Counted from the first letter of the stretch, positions 1 to 8,899 are shown. The stretch: DNA of 64,000 bases from Nitrospinaceae bacterium (GCA_021604505.1 BQJC01000002.1:62001-126000), one strand, 5' to 3'. Notes: generated from the sequence alone by a model not told the origin. Program-made: numbers and translations.

Positions 1-228
1 ATAGAGGCTAGGGACCACATCGGCATGCTGTTCAAAATCGCCACCGTGTTTGCCGAATTCGGCATCCAGGTGCATCGCGCCAAGGTCTCCACCAAAGGCG
101 ACCGCGGGGTGGACGTATTTCATGTGTCCCTGAACGACAAAAAAATCGTATTCCCGAAACTGATCCGCCGGATCAAAGAGAAACTCGTTCAAATCCTGCT
201 GACGGAAAAGTTGGAAGACATCGCCTGA
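1..228 (+). CDS. glnD: PII uridylyltransferase GlnD, C-terminal fragment
   Basis: The reading frame is open from base 1, so this is the 3' end of a gene that begins outside the window. The 75 visible codons form an ACT domain of the GlnD type: RDHIGMLFKIATVFAEFGI, then a run ending in GVDVFHV. GlnD uridylylates and deuridylylates PII signal proteins according to glutamine level, and its last domain is an ACT domain of this kind. The nucleotidyltransferase and HD domains are not in view, so another ACT-domain enzyme cannot be fully excluded, but the DRGVDVFHV pattern is typical of GlnD. The next gene starts 127 bases downstream, after a palindromic repeat. Confidence 0.75.
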   Translation: MEARDHIGMLFKIATVFAEFGIQVHRAKVSTKGDRGVDVFHVSLNDKKIVFPKLIRRIKEKLVQILLTEKLEDIA

Positions 229-259
229 ACTGTAAAAATTTCCTTCCTCGTTTAGGAAG

Positions 260-316
260 AGTAGAATATTCGTCCTCTCCCCCTTGGGGGAGAGGATTCA
301 GGTGAGGGAGGATGTT
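260..316. repeat. Dispersed palindromic repeat, copy A
   Basis: A 57-base element with the core CCTCTCCCCCTTGGGGGAGAGG, a near-perfect inverted repeat, followed by ATTCAGGTGAGGGAGGATGTT. A second copy at 15691-15748 matches along its whole length with only a handful of differences. This copy lies between glnD and the cytochrome c gene and overlaps an in-frame upstream extension of that gene, which is one reason to place the gene start at the later ATG. Confidence 0.8.
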
Positions 317-355
317 TTTAAAAAATACTTTCAAAAATTTTCCGCACCCAAAACC

Positions 356-712
356 ATGAATCTTTCCTTGATAGGACTTTTATTATTCCCCGGATGGCTG
401 TTGGCGTCCTCTCACGATGCACCACAACCCAGACTGGAATTAGGAAAGGAAATTTATCTCAAGCGATGCAAGGTCTGTCACGGAATGAATGGGGATGGCA
501 AAAGCTTCGCCGCCAACGCATTGAATCCGCCGCCCAGAAACTTCACCTCTCCGGAATCAAAAAAACAACTCACCCTGAAACGCATGATCGACGCCGCCAC
601 CAACGGCCGCCCCGGCACCGCCATGATGCCCTGGAAGGACAATCTAACGACGGGTGAAATCCGAGCTGTCGTGCATTACATCCGAACAAAACTGATGGGC
701 TTAAGTCATTGA
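356..712 (+). CDS. Small periplasmic class I cytochrome c
   Basis: A 118-residue protein with an N-terminal hydrophobic signal sequence (about residues 1-18, ending near LLASSHDA) and one haem c attachment motif, CKVCH, around residues 38-42. The likely axial methionine lies in GRPGTAMMPW near residue 90, and the C-terminal helix EIRAVVHYIRT is typical of class I cytochromes c. It should be an electron carrier in the periplasm. I place the start at the ATG directly before the signal sequence. The frame stays open back to 284, but that part comes from the palindromic repeat and adds a non-signal N-terminus. The partner oxidoreductase is not evident from the neighbours. Confidence 0.85.
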   Translation: MNLSLIGLLLFPGWLLASSHDAPQPRLELGKEIYLKRCKVCHGMNGDGKSFAANALNPPPRNFTSPESKKQLTLKRMIDAATNGRPGTAMMPWKDNLTTGEIRAVVHYIRTKLMGLSH

Positions 713-813
713 AAATTAGGAGAAAAGGTTTCTAAAAATGGACTTTCCCGCCAATACAGGCTATAAGTTCATTTAAGGAAATTCATCTTACATTTAAAAA
801 TCGAGTTAAGCGA

Positions 814-1383
814 ATGGGAATAATCCTTATTAAAAGATCAAACCAAGTTAAAGGATCAATAATAATCATCTTCTTGGTATTACTAACCGGGTGCTCAACT
901 AAAGACATAGTATTAAACTATTCCCCTAGCTCAACGATGACGGTTAAAGGGGCTCTAGACGTGGGTAGGTTTGAATACTTACCGGCCAAAAACAATGATA
1001 TTAAACCCAATCAAATTAAAAATAGCGCACTGGGTAACGTTCTATTCGAAAAGAATATTCACGAATACTTCGAAGCCGCTTTATTTACGGAAGCAAGATT
1101 CGTGGGTATTGAGGTTAATAATTCTAATGCTTCCGTTTCTGGAGAAATAAGAGAATTCTTCATAGATGATTTAGGGTTCAGTGTCGATTGGACTTTAGAA
1201 GTCACTTACCTAGTTAAAAAAAACGGCCAAAGATCAAACTGTTACCATAAAACCAAAAAGATCGAAAAGAATACAGAAAAATTTGCGAATGTATTTGGCA
1301 CGTTAAATGAAATAATAAAGCTTAATATCGAGGAAGCCTTTAAGGATATGGAATTCACTGAGTGCATTAGGCTTGCATCCTAA
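814..1383 (+). CDS. AT-rich lipoprotein of unknown function
   Basis: A 189-residue protein with a basic start, a hydrophobic stretch at about residues 16-26 and a clear lipobox, LLTGC, so it should be a lipoprotein. The rest has no motif I recognise. The size and the beta-rich pattern after the lipobox faintly recall YajG-type lipoproteins, which is only a guess. Base use is clearly more AT-rich than in the flanking genes, with many AAT, ATA and TTA codons. That suggests separate ancestry or recent acquisition. There is no obvious ribosome binding site before the ATG. The gene ends 39 bases from the convergent phosphodiesterase gene. Confidence 0.75.
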   Translation: MGIILIKRSNQVKGSIIIIFLVLLTGCSTKDIVLNYSPSSTMTVKGALDVGRFEYLPAKNNDIKPNQIKNSALGNVLFEKNIHEYFEAALFTEARFVGIEVNNSNASVSGEIREFFIDDLGFSVDWTLEVTYLVKKNGQRSNCYHKTKKIEKNTEKFANVFGTLNEIIKLNIEEAFKDMEFTECIRLAS

Positions 1384-1422
1384 TATATATCCAATTCCCT
1401 GCAATCAAGCCCAATAGTGCAC

Positions 1423-2478
1423 TCAATCCAACACCTTCCCCAACTCCAACGCAATTCGCCGCAAGGTCCCTGGTCTGTCCGTCACAATGCCGTCCACCCC
1501 GAGATGGATCAGACACCATAATTTTTCCTCATCGTTAAAGGTCCAGCTGATCATCTTTATATAGTTCGAATCGCTTTTCTGATAGTTGTCCCGGATTTTG
1601 AAATCCATGGTCAAGATATGCTGGTAGATTTCCCAGGGGCTGAGAATTGGCGAACCGGTATGCATCTGCAATCCAATACCGGCAAACCGGTTTTTGAATT
1701 GCATGGCATGGGGAACCGAAGTGAACCTGTGGTAATTTGTGATTCCAACGGCGGGAATTTCCCGGTCATAGGAAAACAAAAAATCACTGAATTGGTGTTT
1801 GACCCGGTTTAAAATTTCCTCGTGTGGAGTCACAAAAATCAGGTCAAAACCCGGCGGCGGATGCATGCGATCCACCCCGTTTTTTATCGCTTGCAACATA
1901 AGCGGAGCCAACCGGCTTTCATCAGCCGGAACCCGCAACTTAAAAAAAACGGCCCTGAGTGTTTCCTGTCCAGCCGCCCATCCGATAAAGTCTTCAATGG
2001 TGGGAATCTGAATATCGGATTTTGCTTGGGTGATTTTATCTTGATATCCGTAATGCTCTCGAAACGTTGTCAACGTGAGTTCACTGATTTTTTTTCGCCA
2101 TCGCGATTCCTCCAGAGGACCAGACGGTTTGAATTTCACCACCGGTTCGCGTCCTTCCTGCCGGATTAAAGCGATCGAATCGTTCGGGTCCCAATCGTGC
2201 CAGAGAACCACCTTCCCATCCCGAGTCAGCGACAAATCCACTTGCAGAGCATTGGCTCCATCGACCTGCAAAGCTTCTTCAAAAGCTGGCAGGGTGTTTT
2301 CCGGAAATTTCGTGGTCGATCCTCTATGCGCGATCACTAAAAAACCTTGCTGAGAAAACTCAGAGCCCATCCTTGTCGGGCACTTGGCGGTCCCCTGACC
2401 CACCGTGCCACAAGAAAATATCAGCACGGCCCAGGCATAGATGAAGAGCTTCACCCCCCTTTTTCTTTGGATTTTCAT
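1423..2478 (-). CDS. Glycerophosphodiester phosphodiesterase family protein
   Basis: A secreted protein of about 351 residues with the family motifs in order: HRGSTTKFPENTLPAFEEA near residues 50-68, TRDGKVVLWHDWDP near residues 85-98, IPTIEDF, and a C-terminal WTFND...GVDGIVTDRPG. The family hydrolyses glycerophosphodiesters to glycerol 3-phosphate and an alcohol. An N-terminal hydrophobic segment ending FSCGTVG suggests export, perhaps as a lipoprotein. The metal-binding Glu of the usual ExD motif appears as Gln (LQVDLSLTRDG), so activity may be altered. The ATG at 2478 directly precedes the signal region. An upstream TTG at 2502 is the alternative start. Confidence 0.85.
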   Translation of the reverse strand: MKIQRKRGVKLFIYAWAVLIFSCGTVGQGTAKCPTRMGSEFSQQGFLVIAHRGSTTKFPENTLPAFEEALQVDGANALQVDLSLTRDGKVVLWHDWDPNDSIALIRQEGREPVVKFKPSGPLEESRWRKKISELTLTTFREHYGYQDKITQAKSDIQIPTIEDFIGWAAGQETLRAVFFKLRVPADESRLAPLMLQAIKNGVDRMHPPPGFDLIFVTPHEEILNRVKHQFSDFLFSYDREIPAVGITNYHRFTSVPHAMQFKNRFAGIGLQMHTGSPILSPWEIYQHILTMDFKIRDNYQKSDSNYIKMISWTFNDEEKLWCLIHLGVDGIVTDRPGTLRRIALELGKVLD

Positions 2479-2528
2479 AAACGACCCGTAAGGATTACGC
2501 AAAGAAACCGAAAGCCGCCCCTTTAAAA

Positions 2529-2837
2529 CTATTTTTTCATCGACCGGCCCAGTTTGGATTCCACCGACGCCATTTTGGACTCCAGGCGGCCGGATTTGCC
2601 TTCGCGGTGATCGATCTTGATCGAGCAGGAGATGCGCTTGCAGTCGGAGCGCATTTTGTCATAGCATTGTTTGACCACCCCCATCACCTCGTCCCATTCG
2701 CCTTCTAAAACCGTGCCCATCGGGTTCAGGCGGTAATCCACCCCGCTCTCGTCGACAATTTTAAGCGACCGACTGACGTAATCACTGACACTTTCCCCCT
2801 TATCCATTGGGGACATGCTGAATTCCAGAAGTACCAT
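2529..2837 (-). CDS. MTH1187-type thiamine-binding domain protein
   Basis: A 102-residue cytoplasmic protein of the MTH1187/YkoF-like (DUF77) family. It shows the family pattern: an N-terminal strand VLLEFSMSPMDKGESVSDYV, a central region with YRLNPMGTVLEGEWDEVM, and a final strand ISCSIKIDHREGK. Members form small ferredoxin-like-fold oligomers, and some bind thiamine or related pyrimidines. The exact role here is unknown. AGGAG lies eight bases before the ATG and supports the start. No thiamine gene is adjacent. It runs divergently from pheA, with about 120 bases between the two. Confidence 0.82.
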   Translation of the reverse strand: MVLLEFSMSPMDKGESVSDYVSRSLKIVDESGVDYRLNPMGTVLEGEWDEVMGVVKQCYDKMRSDCKRISCSIKIDHREGKSGRLESKMASVESKLGRSMKK

Positions 2838-2959
2838 CTTTTTAACTCCTTACGGAAAAATTTACTTGCAATCATGGATGAAACTATGAAATGATCCTCT
2901 ACTTCCATTCGAAATTCCAGCGGATTTTCGAAAATCCAAGACGAAGGCGGTAAAATGCA

Positions 2960-4042
2960 TTGCCCGACATTCAAGACTTACGCGAAAAAATAGACAAGAT
3001 CGACGATCAGCTGTTGAAGCTGATCAACCGACGGGCCGCCTTGGCGATCCAGATCGGTCAGGAAAAATCAAAAAAAAATAAAGCCAACCATTTCCACGTT
3101 CCCCACCGGGAGCGTGCAATCATCCGGCGCTTGACAGACAACAACCAGGGACCGTTCCCGGACGAATCCGTGGAAACGGTTTTCCGCGAAGTGTTTTCTG
3201 CGACTCTGGCTCTGGAAAAACCCCTAAAAATCGCCTTTCTGGGTCCGGAGACCACGTTCAGTCACCAGGCGGCCATCAAACAGTTCGGCCGCTCCGCCGT
3301 CCTGTCCCCCTTCAACAGCATCGAGGTCATCTTCTCCGAGGTCGAGCAGGGAAACTGCGACTACGGCATCGTTCCCGTGGAAAACTCCACCGAAGGGGTG
3401 ATCAACCTGACTTTAGACTGCTTTGTCGACTCGCCCCTCCTTATCTGCGACGAGGTCAAGCTGGAAGTTTCGCTCTGCCTGCTGTCGAAAGCCGAGGACA
3501 TACAAAAGATCAAGGTGATTTACTCGCATCCCCAGGCTCTGGCCCAGTGTCGGAACTGGTTGAGTCGTCACTTGCCGGGGATTGAGCAAATTCCGACCTC
3601 CAGCACCGCCAGCGCCGCCAAACAGGCCAGGAGCAAAAAAAGCTCAGCCGCCATCGCCGGAGCGCTGGCTTCCGAGGAGTACCAGTTAAACGTTCTCGCC
3701 AAAAAAATGCAGGACCGGTCCGACAACCACACCCGCTTCCTGATCATCGGCAAGGAAAAAGCCAAAAAATCGAAGCAGAACAAAACCACTGTCATGTTTT
3801 CCATTAAGGACGAGTCCGGTTCTTTACTTAAGGTTCTGCAATTGTTTGCCAAGAATAAAATCAATCTGACAAAAATACAATCCCGGCCATTGCGAAACCG
3901 AACCTGGGAATACCTTTTCTATCTTGATTTCGACGGACACATCGATGACCCCAACGTCCAGAAAGTGATCGACGCCTTGAGCCGGCAAAGCCTGTTCATG
4001 AAAGTTTTGGGGTCCTACCCAGAGTCGGGGACCAAAGCATGA
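2960..4042 (+). CDS. pheA: Bifunctional chorismate mutase / prephenate dehydratase (P-protein)
   Basis: A 360-residue enzyme that converts chorismate to prephenate and then to phenylpyruvate for phenylalanine synthesis. Residues 1-85 form an AroQ-type chorismate mutase helix bundle (LREKIDKIDDQLLKLINRRA). Residues about 92-270 form the prephenate dehydratase domain, with the catalytic DNHTRFLIIGK near its end. Residues about 275-360 form an ACT regulatory domain, whose usual ESRP appears as QSRP before the WEYLFYLDF stretch. The start codon is TTG, since no in-frame ATG or GTG fits the conserved N-terminus. The stop overlaps the tyrA start (ATGA), so the two are translationally coupled. Confidence 0.95.
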   Translation: MPDIQDLREKIDKIDDQLLKLINRRAALAIQIGQEKSKKNKANHFHVPHRERAIIRRLTDNNQGPFPDESVETVFREVFSATLALEKPLKIAFLGPETTFSHQAAIKQFGRSAVLSPFNSIEVIFSEVEQGNCDYGIVPVENSTEGVINLTLDCFVDSPLLICDEVKLEVSLCLLSKAEDIQKIKVIYSHPQALAQCRNWLSRHLPGIEQIPTSSTASAAKQARSKKSSAAIAGALASEEYQLNVLAKKMQDRSDNHTRFLIIGKEKAKKSKQNKTTVMFSIKDESGSLLKVLQLFAKNKINLTKIQSRPLRNRTWEYLFYLDFDGHIDDPNVQKVIDALSRQSLFMKVLGSYPESGTKA

Positions 4043-4902
4043 AACCATTCGGGCAAATCACCATCATCGGTTTGGGTCTTTTAGGCGGTTCTTTGGCGCG
4101 CGTCTGTAAAAAAAAGGGGCTCGTCGAAACCGTGGTCGGGTTTGGGCGCTATCCGGAAAAACTCGAAAAAGCCAAAGAGCTCGGCATCATCGACGCCTTT
4201 GAAACCGATTTGCAGACCGCGGTTAAAAACGCCGATTTGGTCGTTCTGTGCACCCCGGTCAACATGCTGGCGCCCCTGGCCGGGGAGTTGTCGCCGTTCC
4301 TCAAACCCGGGTGTCTGGTCACCGATGTCGGGTCGGTCAAGAAATCCGTGGTCGGTGAGATCCAGTCTATAATGCCCGATTCGGCGTACTTTGTCGGGTC
4401 GCATCCAATCGCCGGTGGAGAGAAATCCGGGTTCGAGGCATCGACACCGGATTTATTCGAACAGCAAAAATGCATTGTCACCCCCACGCCGAAAACCAAT
4501 GCTTCCGCGTTAGAACAAGTCAAGGAACTGTGGGAACAAGTCGGCATGCAGGTCGTCTCGATGGACGTCGAGGAGCACGACTTTATCTTCGGGGCGGTCA
4601 GCCACCTGCCGCATATCATCGCCTATGTCTTAATGAACACCATCGGCGACATTTCCACGAAGAACCACGATGAAGTCATCTCCTTTTCCGGAGGAGGGTT
4701 AAAAGATATCACGCGGATCGCTTCCAGCAACCCGGTCATGTGGAGGGATATCTGCCTGTCTAACAAGAAACCCGTTTTGAAACTGATCGACAAATTCCAG
4801 GGGACCCTGCAACAGGTCCGAAACACCATAGAAAAAGAAGACAGCCAAATGCTGGAACAAACGTTTGAGATGGCAAACAAATACCGTTTAAACCTGACAT
4901 GA
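4039..4902 (+). CDS. tyrA: Prephenate dehydrogenase
   Basis: A 287-residue monofunctional TyrA that oxidatively decarboxylates prephenate to 4-hydroxyphenylpyruvate for tyrosine synthesis. The N-terminal Rossmann motif is IIGLGLLGGSLA (residues about 9-20). Further family motifs are VVLCTPV, TDVGSVK, the catalytic SHPIAGGEKSG near residues 120-130, and SHLPHIIAYVL. There is no C-terminal ACT domain. It overlaps pheA by four bases and is followed seven bases later by cmk. In many related operons aroA lies between tyrA and cmk, but here it is absent. Confidence 0.95.
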   Translation: MKPFGQITIIGLGLLGGSLARVCKKKGLVETVVGFGRYPEKLEKAKELGIIDAFETDLQTAVKNADLVVLCTPVNMLAPLAGELSPFLKPGCLVTDVGSVKKSVVGEIQSIMPDSAYFVGSHPIAGGEKSGFEASTPDLFEQQKCIVTPTPKTNASALEQVKELWEQVGMQVVSMDVEEHDFIFGAVSHLPHIIAYVLMNTIGDISTKNHDEVISFSGGGLKDITRIASSNPVMWRDICLSNKKPVLKLIDKFQGTLQQVRNTIEKEDSQMLEQTFEMANKYRLNLT

Positions 4903-4909
4903 AAAATGA

Positions 4910-5575
4910 ATGATCATCGCAATTGACGGACCCGCGGGCAGTGGAAAAAGTTCCGCCGCAAAAATCATCGCCCAAAAAATGCAGTTCAAGCACATCAACA
5001 CGGGTTCCATGTATCGGGCCGTGGCTTGGAAAGCTCAGCAATCGGGCGTGGGCTTAAATGACGAGAAGCAGGTGGCCGAGGTGGCCTGGAATTTGAACAT
5101 ACAGTTCCTTCCCGGACCCAGGGGCCAATCCGTGTTGGTGGACGAAAAAGATGTGACCGGCCTCCTGAGAAGCAAAACCGTGGACCGGGACGCCGCCATC
5201 GTTGCTTCGCTGGGGAAAGTCCGGGAACTCCTGGTCGCCAAACAAAGGGAAATGGGGAAAAACGGCAGTATCGTCATGGAAGGACGCGACATCGGCACCG
5301 TCGTTTTCCCGGACGCCGACAAAAAATTTTTTCTGGATGCTTCCCCCGAAGAAAGGGGAAAACGCCGCTATCTGGAATTGAAAGCAAAAAACCAGCAGGT
5401 GGAACTGGACGTCATCGTTGAACAGATCAGGCTTAGGGATGACAAAGACAGAAACCGCAAGGTGTCTCCTTTGAAACCCGCAGAGGACGCCATTTGTCTG
5501 GACACCACAAACATGGATTTAAACGAAGTCGTAAACCAAATGATGGGCTGGATCGAAAAGAACCCGGCCCATTAA
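4910..5575 (+). CDS. cmk: Cytidylate kinase
   Basis: A 221-residue (d)CMP kinase that makes CDP from CMP and ATP for nucleotide and phospholipid synthesis. The P-loop GPAGSGKSS is at residues 6-14, followed by the NMP-binding GSMYRAVAW and MEGRDIGTVVFPDA, and the LID-like RLRDDKDRNRKVSPLKPA. Length and order match bacterial Cmk. It follows tyrA at seven bases and precedes rpsA by about 90 bases, the common cmk-rpsA linkage. Confidence 0.96.
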   Translation: MIIAIDGPAGSGKSSAAKIIAQKMQFKHINTGSMYRAVAWKAQQSGVGLNDEKQVAEVAWNLNIQFLPGPRGQSVLVDEKDVTGLLRSKTVDRDAAIVASLGKVRELLVAKQREMGKNGSIVMEGRDIGTVVFPDADKKFFLDASPEERGKRRYLELKAKNQQVELDVIVEQIRLRDDKDRNRKVSPLKPAEDAICLDTTNMDLNEVVNQMMGWIEKNPAH

Positions 5576-5667
5576 GGGGACCTTAAAATTTTTCATTTTG
5601 GTGTGTGCCCTGAATTGAAATTTTTGAGACATCCTCATTATTAACTGAAAGTGAGAGTTATTTGATC

Positions 5668-7383
5668 ATGAAAACAGATGCAGCCTTGATGGCCCAAATG
5701 GCCGAGGATGAACTTGCAGAACAAAAAGAAGAACTGTCTCCCAAAGACCAGGCCTCTTTCGACGAAATGGAAGCTTATTTCAGTGAAAGTCTGGGCCAGT
5801 TTAAAGAAGGGCAGATCATAAACGGAACCGTCCTTGAAATTCACAAAGACAATATTATCGTGGATGTTGGCTTTAAATCGGAAGGCAACATTTCACTGCA
5901 CGAGTTTCCCGATCATGGCAAAAGCCTGGCCCTCGGGGACGATATAGAAGTTTATCTGGAGCGCACCGAAGACAACGACGGCAACGTGGTTTTGTCCAAG
6001 GAAAAAGCCATCAAGATTAAAATATGGGACGAGTTGGTGAAAACCTACGAAGCCGACGAAATCATCGAGGGGGTTGTGGTGGCCAAAGCCAAAGGCGGGC
6101 TGACCGTCGACATCGGCCTCAAGGCTTTCCTCCCCGGTTCACAGATCGACTTGCGCCCCATCCGTAATCTCGAAAAACTGATCGGCGAGACGTTCAAAAT
6201 GAAAATCATCAAGATGAATAAAAAACGCGGGAACATCGTTCTCTCGCGAAGAATTCTTCTTGAGGAACAACGCAAGCAGCTTCGGGAAGGGACCCTGGAG
6301 CAGATGGAAGAGGGGAACCTCATCGAAGGGATCGTCAAAAACATCACCGAATACGGGGTTTTTATCGATCTGGGCGGCATGGACGGATTATTGCACATCA
6401 CCGATATGTCCTGGGGCCGGGTCAACCACCCATCCGAAATGTTCGCCATCGGCGATAAAGTCAAGGTGATGGTCTTAAAATACGATAAAGAAAAAGAAAG
6501 AGTTTCACTCGGCTTAAAACAAATCACTCCCGATCCGTGGGTGGAGGTTGAAAACAAGTTTCCCATTGGCACCAAGATCAAGGGAAGAGTGGTCAGCATC
6601 ACCGATTACGGCGTATTCGTGGAACTGGAAAAAGGCATCGAAGGTCTGGTGCACATCTCAGAGATGAGTTGGAGCCGCCACGTCAAACACCCCAGCAAAA
6701 TGGTGGCGCTCAACGATGAAGTCGAAGCCGTGGTGCTCACCCTTGATAAAGAGAGAAAACGCATTTCCCTCGGCATGAAGCAGATCGAACCCAACCCCTG
6801 GGATGGCATCGATGCAAAATATCCCATCGGCACCGAGGTTGAAGGAACCGTGAGAAACCTGACGGACTTCGGGGCCTTTGTCGAACTGGAAGACGGCGTG
6901 GACGGTCTGATCCATATTTCCGATCTCAGTTGGAAAAAGATCAAACATCCTTCGGAAGTGTTGAGAAAAAAGGATAAAATCAAATCCGTCGTTCTCAGCA
7001 TCGACAAGGAAAACTGCCGCATTTCCCTGGGAGTCAAGCACCTCGAACCGGACCCCTGGGATGACATTGCCAAAAATTATCCCATCGGCACCGACGTTTC
7101 CGGGACCATTATCAAAGTGACCGGGTTCGGAGCATTTGCCGAGTTTGGGGATGGACTCGAAGGTTTGATCCATGTTTCGCAATTGTCTTCAAATAAAGTC
7201 TCGTCTCCCGACCAGGTGGTGAAGGTGGATGACTCTATTCAAGCCAAAGTAATCAAAGTCGATATTGCCAACAAGAAAATCGCCTTGAGTATTAAAGCGT
7301 TTGAACAAAACCTGGGCATTGAGGAAATCGAAAAGGAACAAGCTGAATTCGATTCCTTCAAAGAAGACGAAAATAATGACTGA
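5668..7383 (+). CDS. rpsA: 30S ribosomal protein S1
   Basis: A 571-residue S1 protein with six S1/OB repeats. The repeats begin near residues 50, 132, 217, 304, 391 and 478, and the later ones carry the recurring pattern GxVxxITDYGVFVELxxGxEGLVHISxMSW. S1 binds mRNA and the 30S subunit and helps initiate translation. The chosen start is the ATG at 5668; an in-frame TTG lies two codons earlier. The acidic N-terminal extension (about 45 residues) and the acidic C-terminal tail EEIEKEQAEFDSFKEDEN are typical. It sits between cmk and sppA on the same strand. Confidence 0.97.
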   Translation: MKTDAALMAQMAEDELAEQKEELSPKDQASFDEMEAYFSESLGQFKEGQIINGTVLEIHKDNIIVDVGFKSEGNISLHEFPDHGKSLALGDDIEVYLERTEDNDGNVVLSKEKAIKIKIWDELVKTYEADEIIEGVVVAKAKGGLTVDIGLKAFLPGSQIDLRPIRNLEKLIGETFKMKIIKMNKKRGNIVLSRRILLEEQRKQLREGTLEQMEEGNLIEGIVKNITEYGVFIDLGGMDGLLHITDMSWGRVNHPSEMFAIGDKVKVMVLKYDKEKERVSLGLKQITPDPWVEVENKFPIGTKIKGRVVSITDYGVFVELEKGIEGLVHISEMSWSRHVKHPSKMVALNDEVEAVVLTLDKERKRISLGMKQIEPNPWDGIDAKYPIGTEVEGTVRNLTDFGAFVELEDGVDGLIHISDLSWKKIKHPSEVLRKKDKIKSVVLSIDKENCRISLGVKHLEPDPWDDIAKNYPIGTDVSGTIIKVTGFGAFAEFGDGLEGLIHVSQLSSNKVSSPDQVVKVDDSIQAKVIKVDIANKKIALSIKAFEQNLGIEEIEKEQAEFDSFKEDENND

Positions 7384-7404
7384 TTTTAAGAATAGGTGAT
7401 CCCT

Positions 7405-8316
7405 ATGACTTCTTATGATTCTCCAAAATCCAAAAGATCCTTCGGCAAAAAGATTTTGCTGTTTCTTGGTGGAGTTTTTATTTTGATGATGGTCACCAGC
7501 CTCATCAAAATGTTTTTCACAGACGGCGTCATCGAATCCGACAATCAGATCGCCGTCGTGGAAATTCAAGGGATGATCACCCGTTCGCGCGAAATCGTTC
7601 AGCAACTGAGAAAGTTCCAACGCGCCCCCAACGTAAAGGGAATCATTTTAAGAATCGATTCCCCAGGGGGCGCGGTCGGTCCTTCTCAGGAAATTTATAA
7701 CGCCGTTGTAAAAATCAAGGAAGACGGCAAGAAAAAGATTTTTGCCTCGCTGGGTAGCGTCGCCGCCTCCGGAGGATATTACATTGCCAGTCCGGCAGAC
7801 GAAATTTTCGCCAACCCCGGAACCCTGACGGGAAGCATCGGCGTGATCATGGCGTTTTCCAATATTCAAGATCTGATTTCTAAAATCGGCGTGAAGCCGG
7901 AGGTCATCAAAAGCGGGGAATTTAAAGACGCCGGTTCTCCCGTCAGACCTATTTCTACAGAAGAGCGTCAACTTCTGCAAAACCTGGTGGACGACGTGCA
8001 CCTGCAATTTGTCGAAGACGTTGCCAAAGGCAGAAACCTTTCTACCGAAGACGTGAAGCAGTTGGCGGATGGACGGGTGTTCACCGGCAGGCAGGCCAAA
8101 AAATTGGACATGGTCGATCAACTCGGCGGCTTGCAGGATGCCATCGACCTCCTTGCCACCCAGGCAAACATTGTGGGGCCTCCGCAAATCATTCAGGAAA
8201 AGGAAAAGGTTCCTTTTATCGATTGGCTGTTACAATCCACACTGCAAAAGAATCTGACGGAAACCTTTTCATCGCATGCCTTTCCGGCGCCTCAATTCCT
8301 ATGGACCTTGCGATGA
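7405..8316 (+). CDS. sppA: Signal peptide peptidase SppA, S49 family
   Basis: A 303-residue inner-membrane serine protease that degrades cleaved signal peptides. One N-terminal transmembrane segment (about residues 12-30) is followed by the S49 core: RIDSPGGAVGPSQEI, the nucleophile region SVAASGGYYIASPADEI, then GSIGVI and the VKPEVIKSGEFKDAGSP region that carries the general-base lysine. The length is that of the short, single-domain SppA type. AGGTGA lies five bases before the ATG at 7405. An upstream in-frame GTG at 7396 lies inside that ribosome binding site and is less likely. Confidence 0.94.
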   Translation: MTSYDSPKSKRSFGKKILLFLGGVFILMMVTSLIKMFFTDGVIESDNQIAVVEIQGMITRSREIVQQLRKFQRAPNVKGIILRIDSPGGAVGPSQEIYNAVVKIKEDGKKKIFASLGSVAASGGYYIASPADEIFANPGTLTGSIGVIMAFSNIQDLISKIGVKPEVIKSGEFKDAGSPVRPISTEERQLLQNLVDDVHLQFVEDVAKGRNLSTEDVKQLADGRVFTGRQAKKLDMVDQLGGLQDAIDLLATQANIVGPPQIIQEKEKVPFIDWLLQSTLQKNLTETFSSHAFPAPQFLWTLR

Positions 8317-8484
8317 TTTCACCCTTCAAGAGGCTGGGGCAGAGCTGATGGCCTTCCTCAAAAGACCCCTGTTTCTCGAAAAAAATCATAAATCATTGAT
8401 AGATTGATCTTTTAATTGTTTTTCAGAGCTTGATAAAGTTTTTCCTTCACCAAAAATCCCCCCCGATCAACCCGATCAAAAGTC

Positions 8485-8512
8485 TTGACTTCATTGACTT
8501 TAATGCTATACT
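8485..8512 (+). promoter_or_regulatory. Sigma-70 type promoter for the HU/IHF gene
   Basis: TTGACT at 8485-8490 and TATACT at 8507-8512 are separated by 16 bases, about 70 bases before the HU/IHF start codon. Both hexamers match the consensus in five of six positions. The 263-base gap after sppA otherwise holds no open frame or clear repeat. Confidence 0.65.
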
Positions 8513-8579
8513 TGCCAGCAAAATTTATTCCTGAGGATGCCACCAATTTATATTTTCGTTGGGCGGGGGGGACTGATTA

Positions 8580-8858
8580 ATGACAAAAGCAGAACTGGTT
8601 GAAAAGGTTGCAAACCAAATAGACCTGACCAAAAAGCAGACCGAAGTTGTTGTAAACACAGTGTTTCAGAGCATTACCGAGTCGCTTAGTGAAGGCAAAA
8701 AAGTAGAATTGCGAGGCTTTGGGAGTTTCCGCATCCGGGAAAGAAATGCAAGGGTCGGGCGCAATCCCAAGTCGGGAGACAAAGTCGATGTCCCCGCCAA
8801 AAGAGTCCCCTTTTTTAAAGCCGGGAAAGAACTGCGAGAACTGGTGGATAACGAGTAG
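8580..8858 (+). CDS. HU/IHF family nucleoid DNA-binding protein
   Basis: A 92-residue DNA-bending protein. The signature stretch VELRGFGSFRIRERNARVGRNPKSG spans residues about 41-65 and contains the DNA-intercalating arm with RNPKSG. The C-terminus FFKAGKELRELV is typical. Position after rpsA and sppA resembles ihfB in proteobacteria, but the sequence alone does not separate HU from an IHF beta chain, so no symbol is given. A G-rich stretch about ten bases upstream may act as the ribosome binding site. It has its own promoter. Confidence 0.93.
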   Translation: MTKAELVEKVANQIDLTKKQTEVVVNTVFQSITESLSEGKKVELRGFGSFRIRERNARVGRNPKSGDKVDVPAKRVPFFKAGKELRELVDNE

Positions 8859-8880
8859 CTTAGGTTTTCAGGAAGTGATG

Positions 8881-8899
8881 TTTCGGTCGGGCACCGAAA
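8881..8899. terminator. Stem-loop after the HU/IHF gene
   Basis: TTTCGGT-CGGGC-ACCGAAA is a perfect 7-base-pair stem with a 5-base loop, 22 bases after the HU/IHF stop codon. It is not followed by a T tract on either strand, so it may stabilise the 3' end or act as a weak terminator. Confidence 0.45.
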
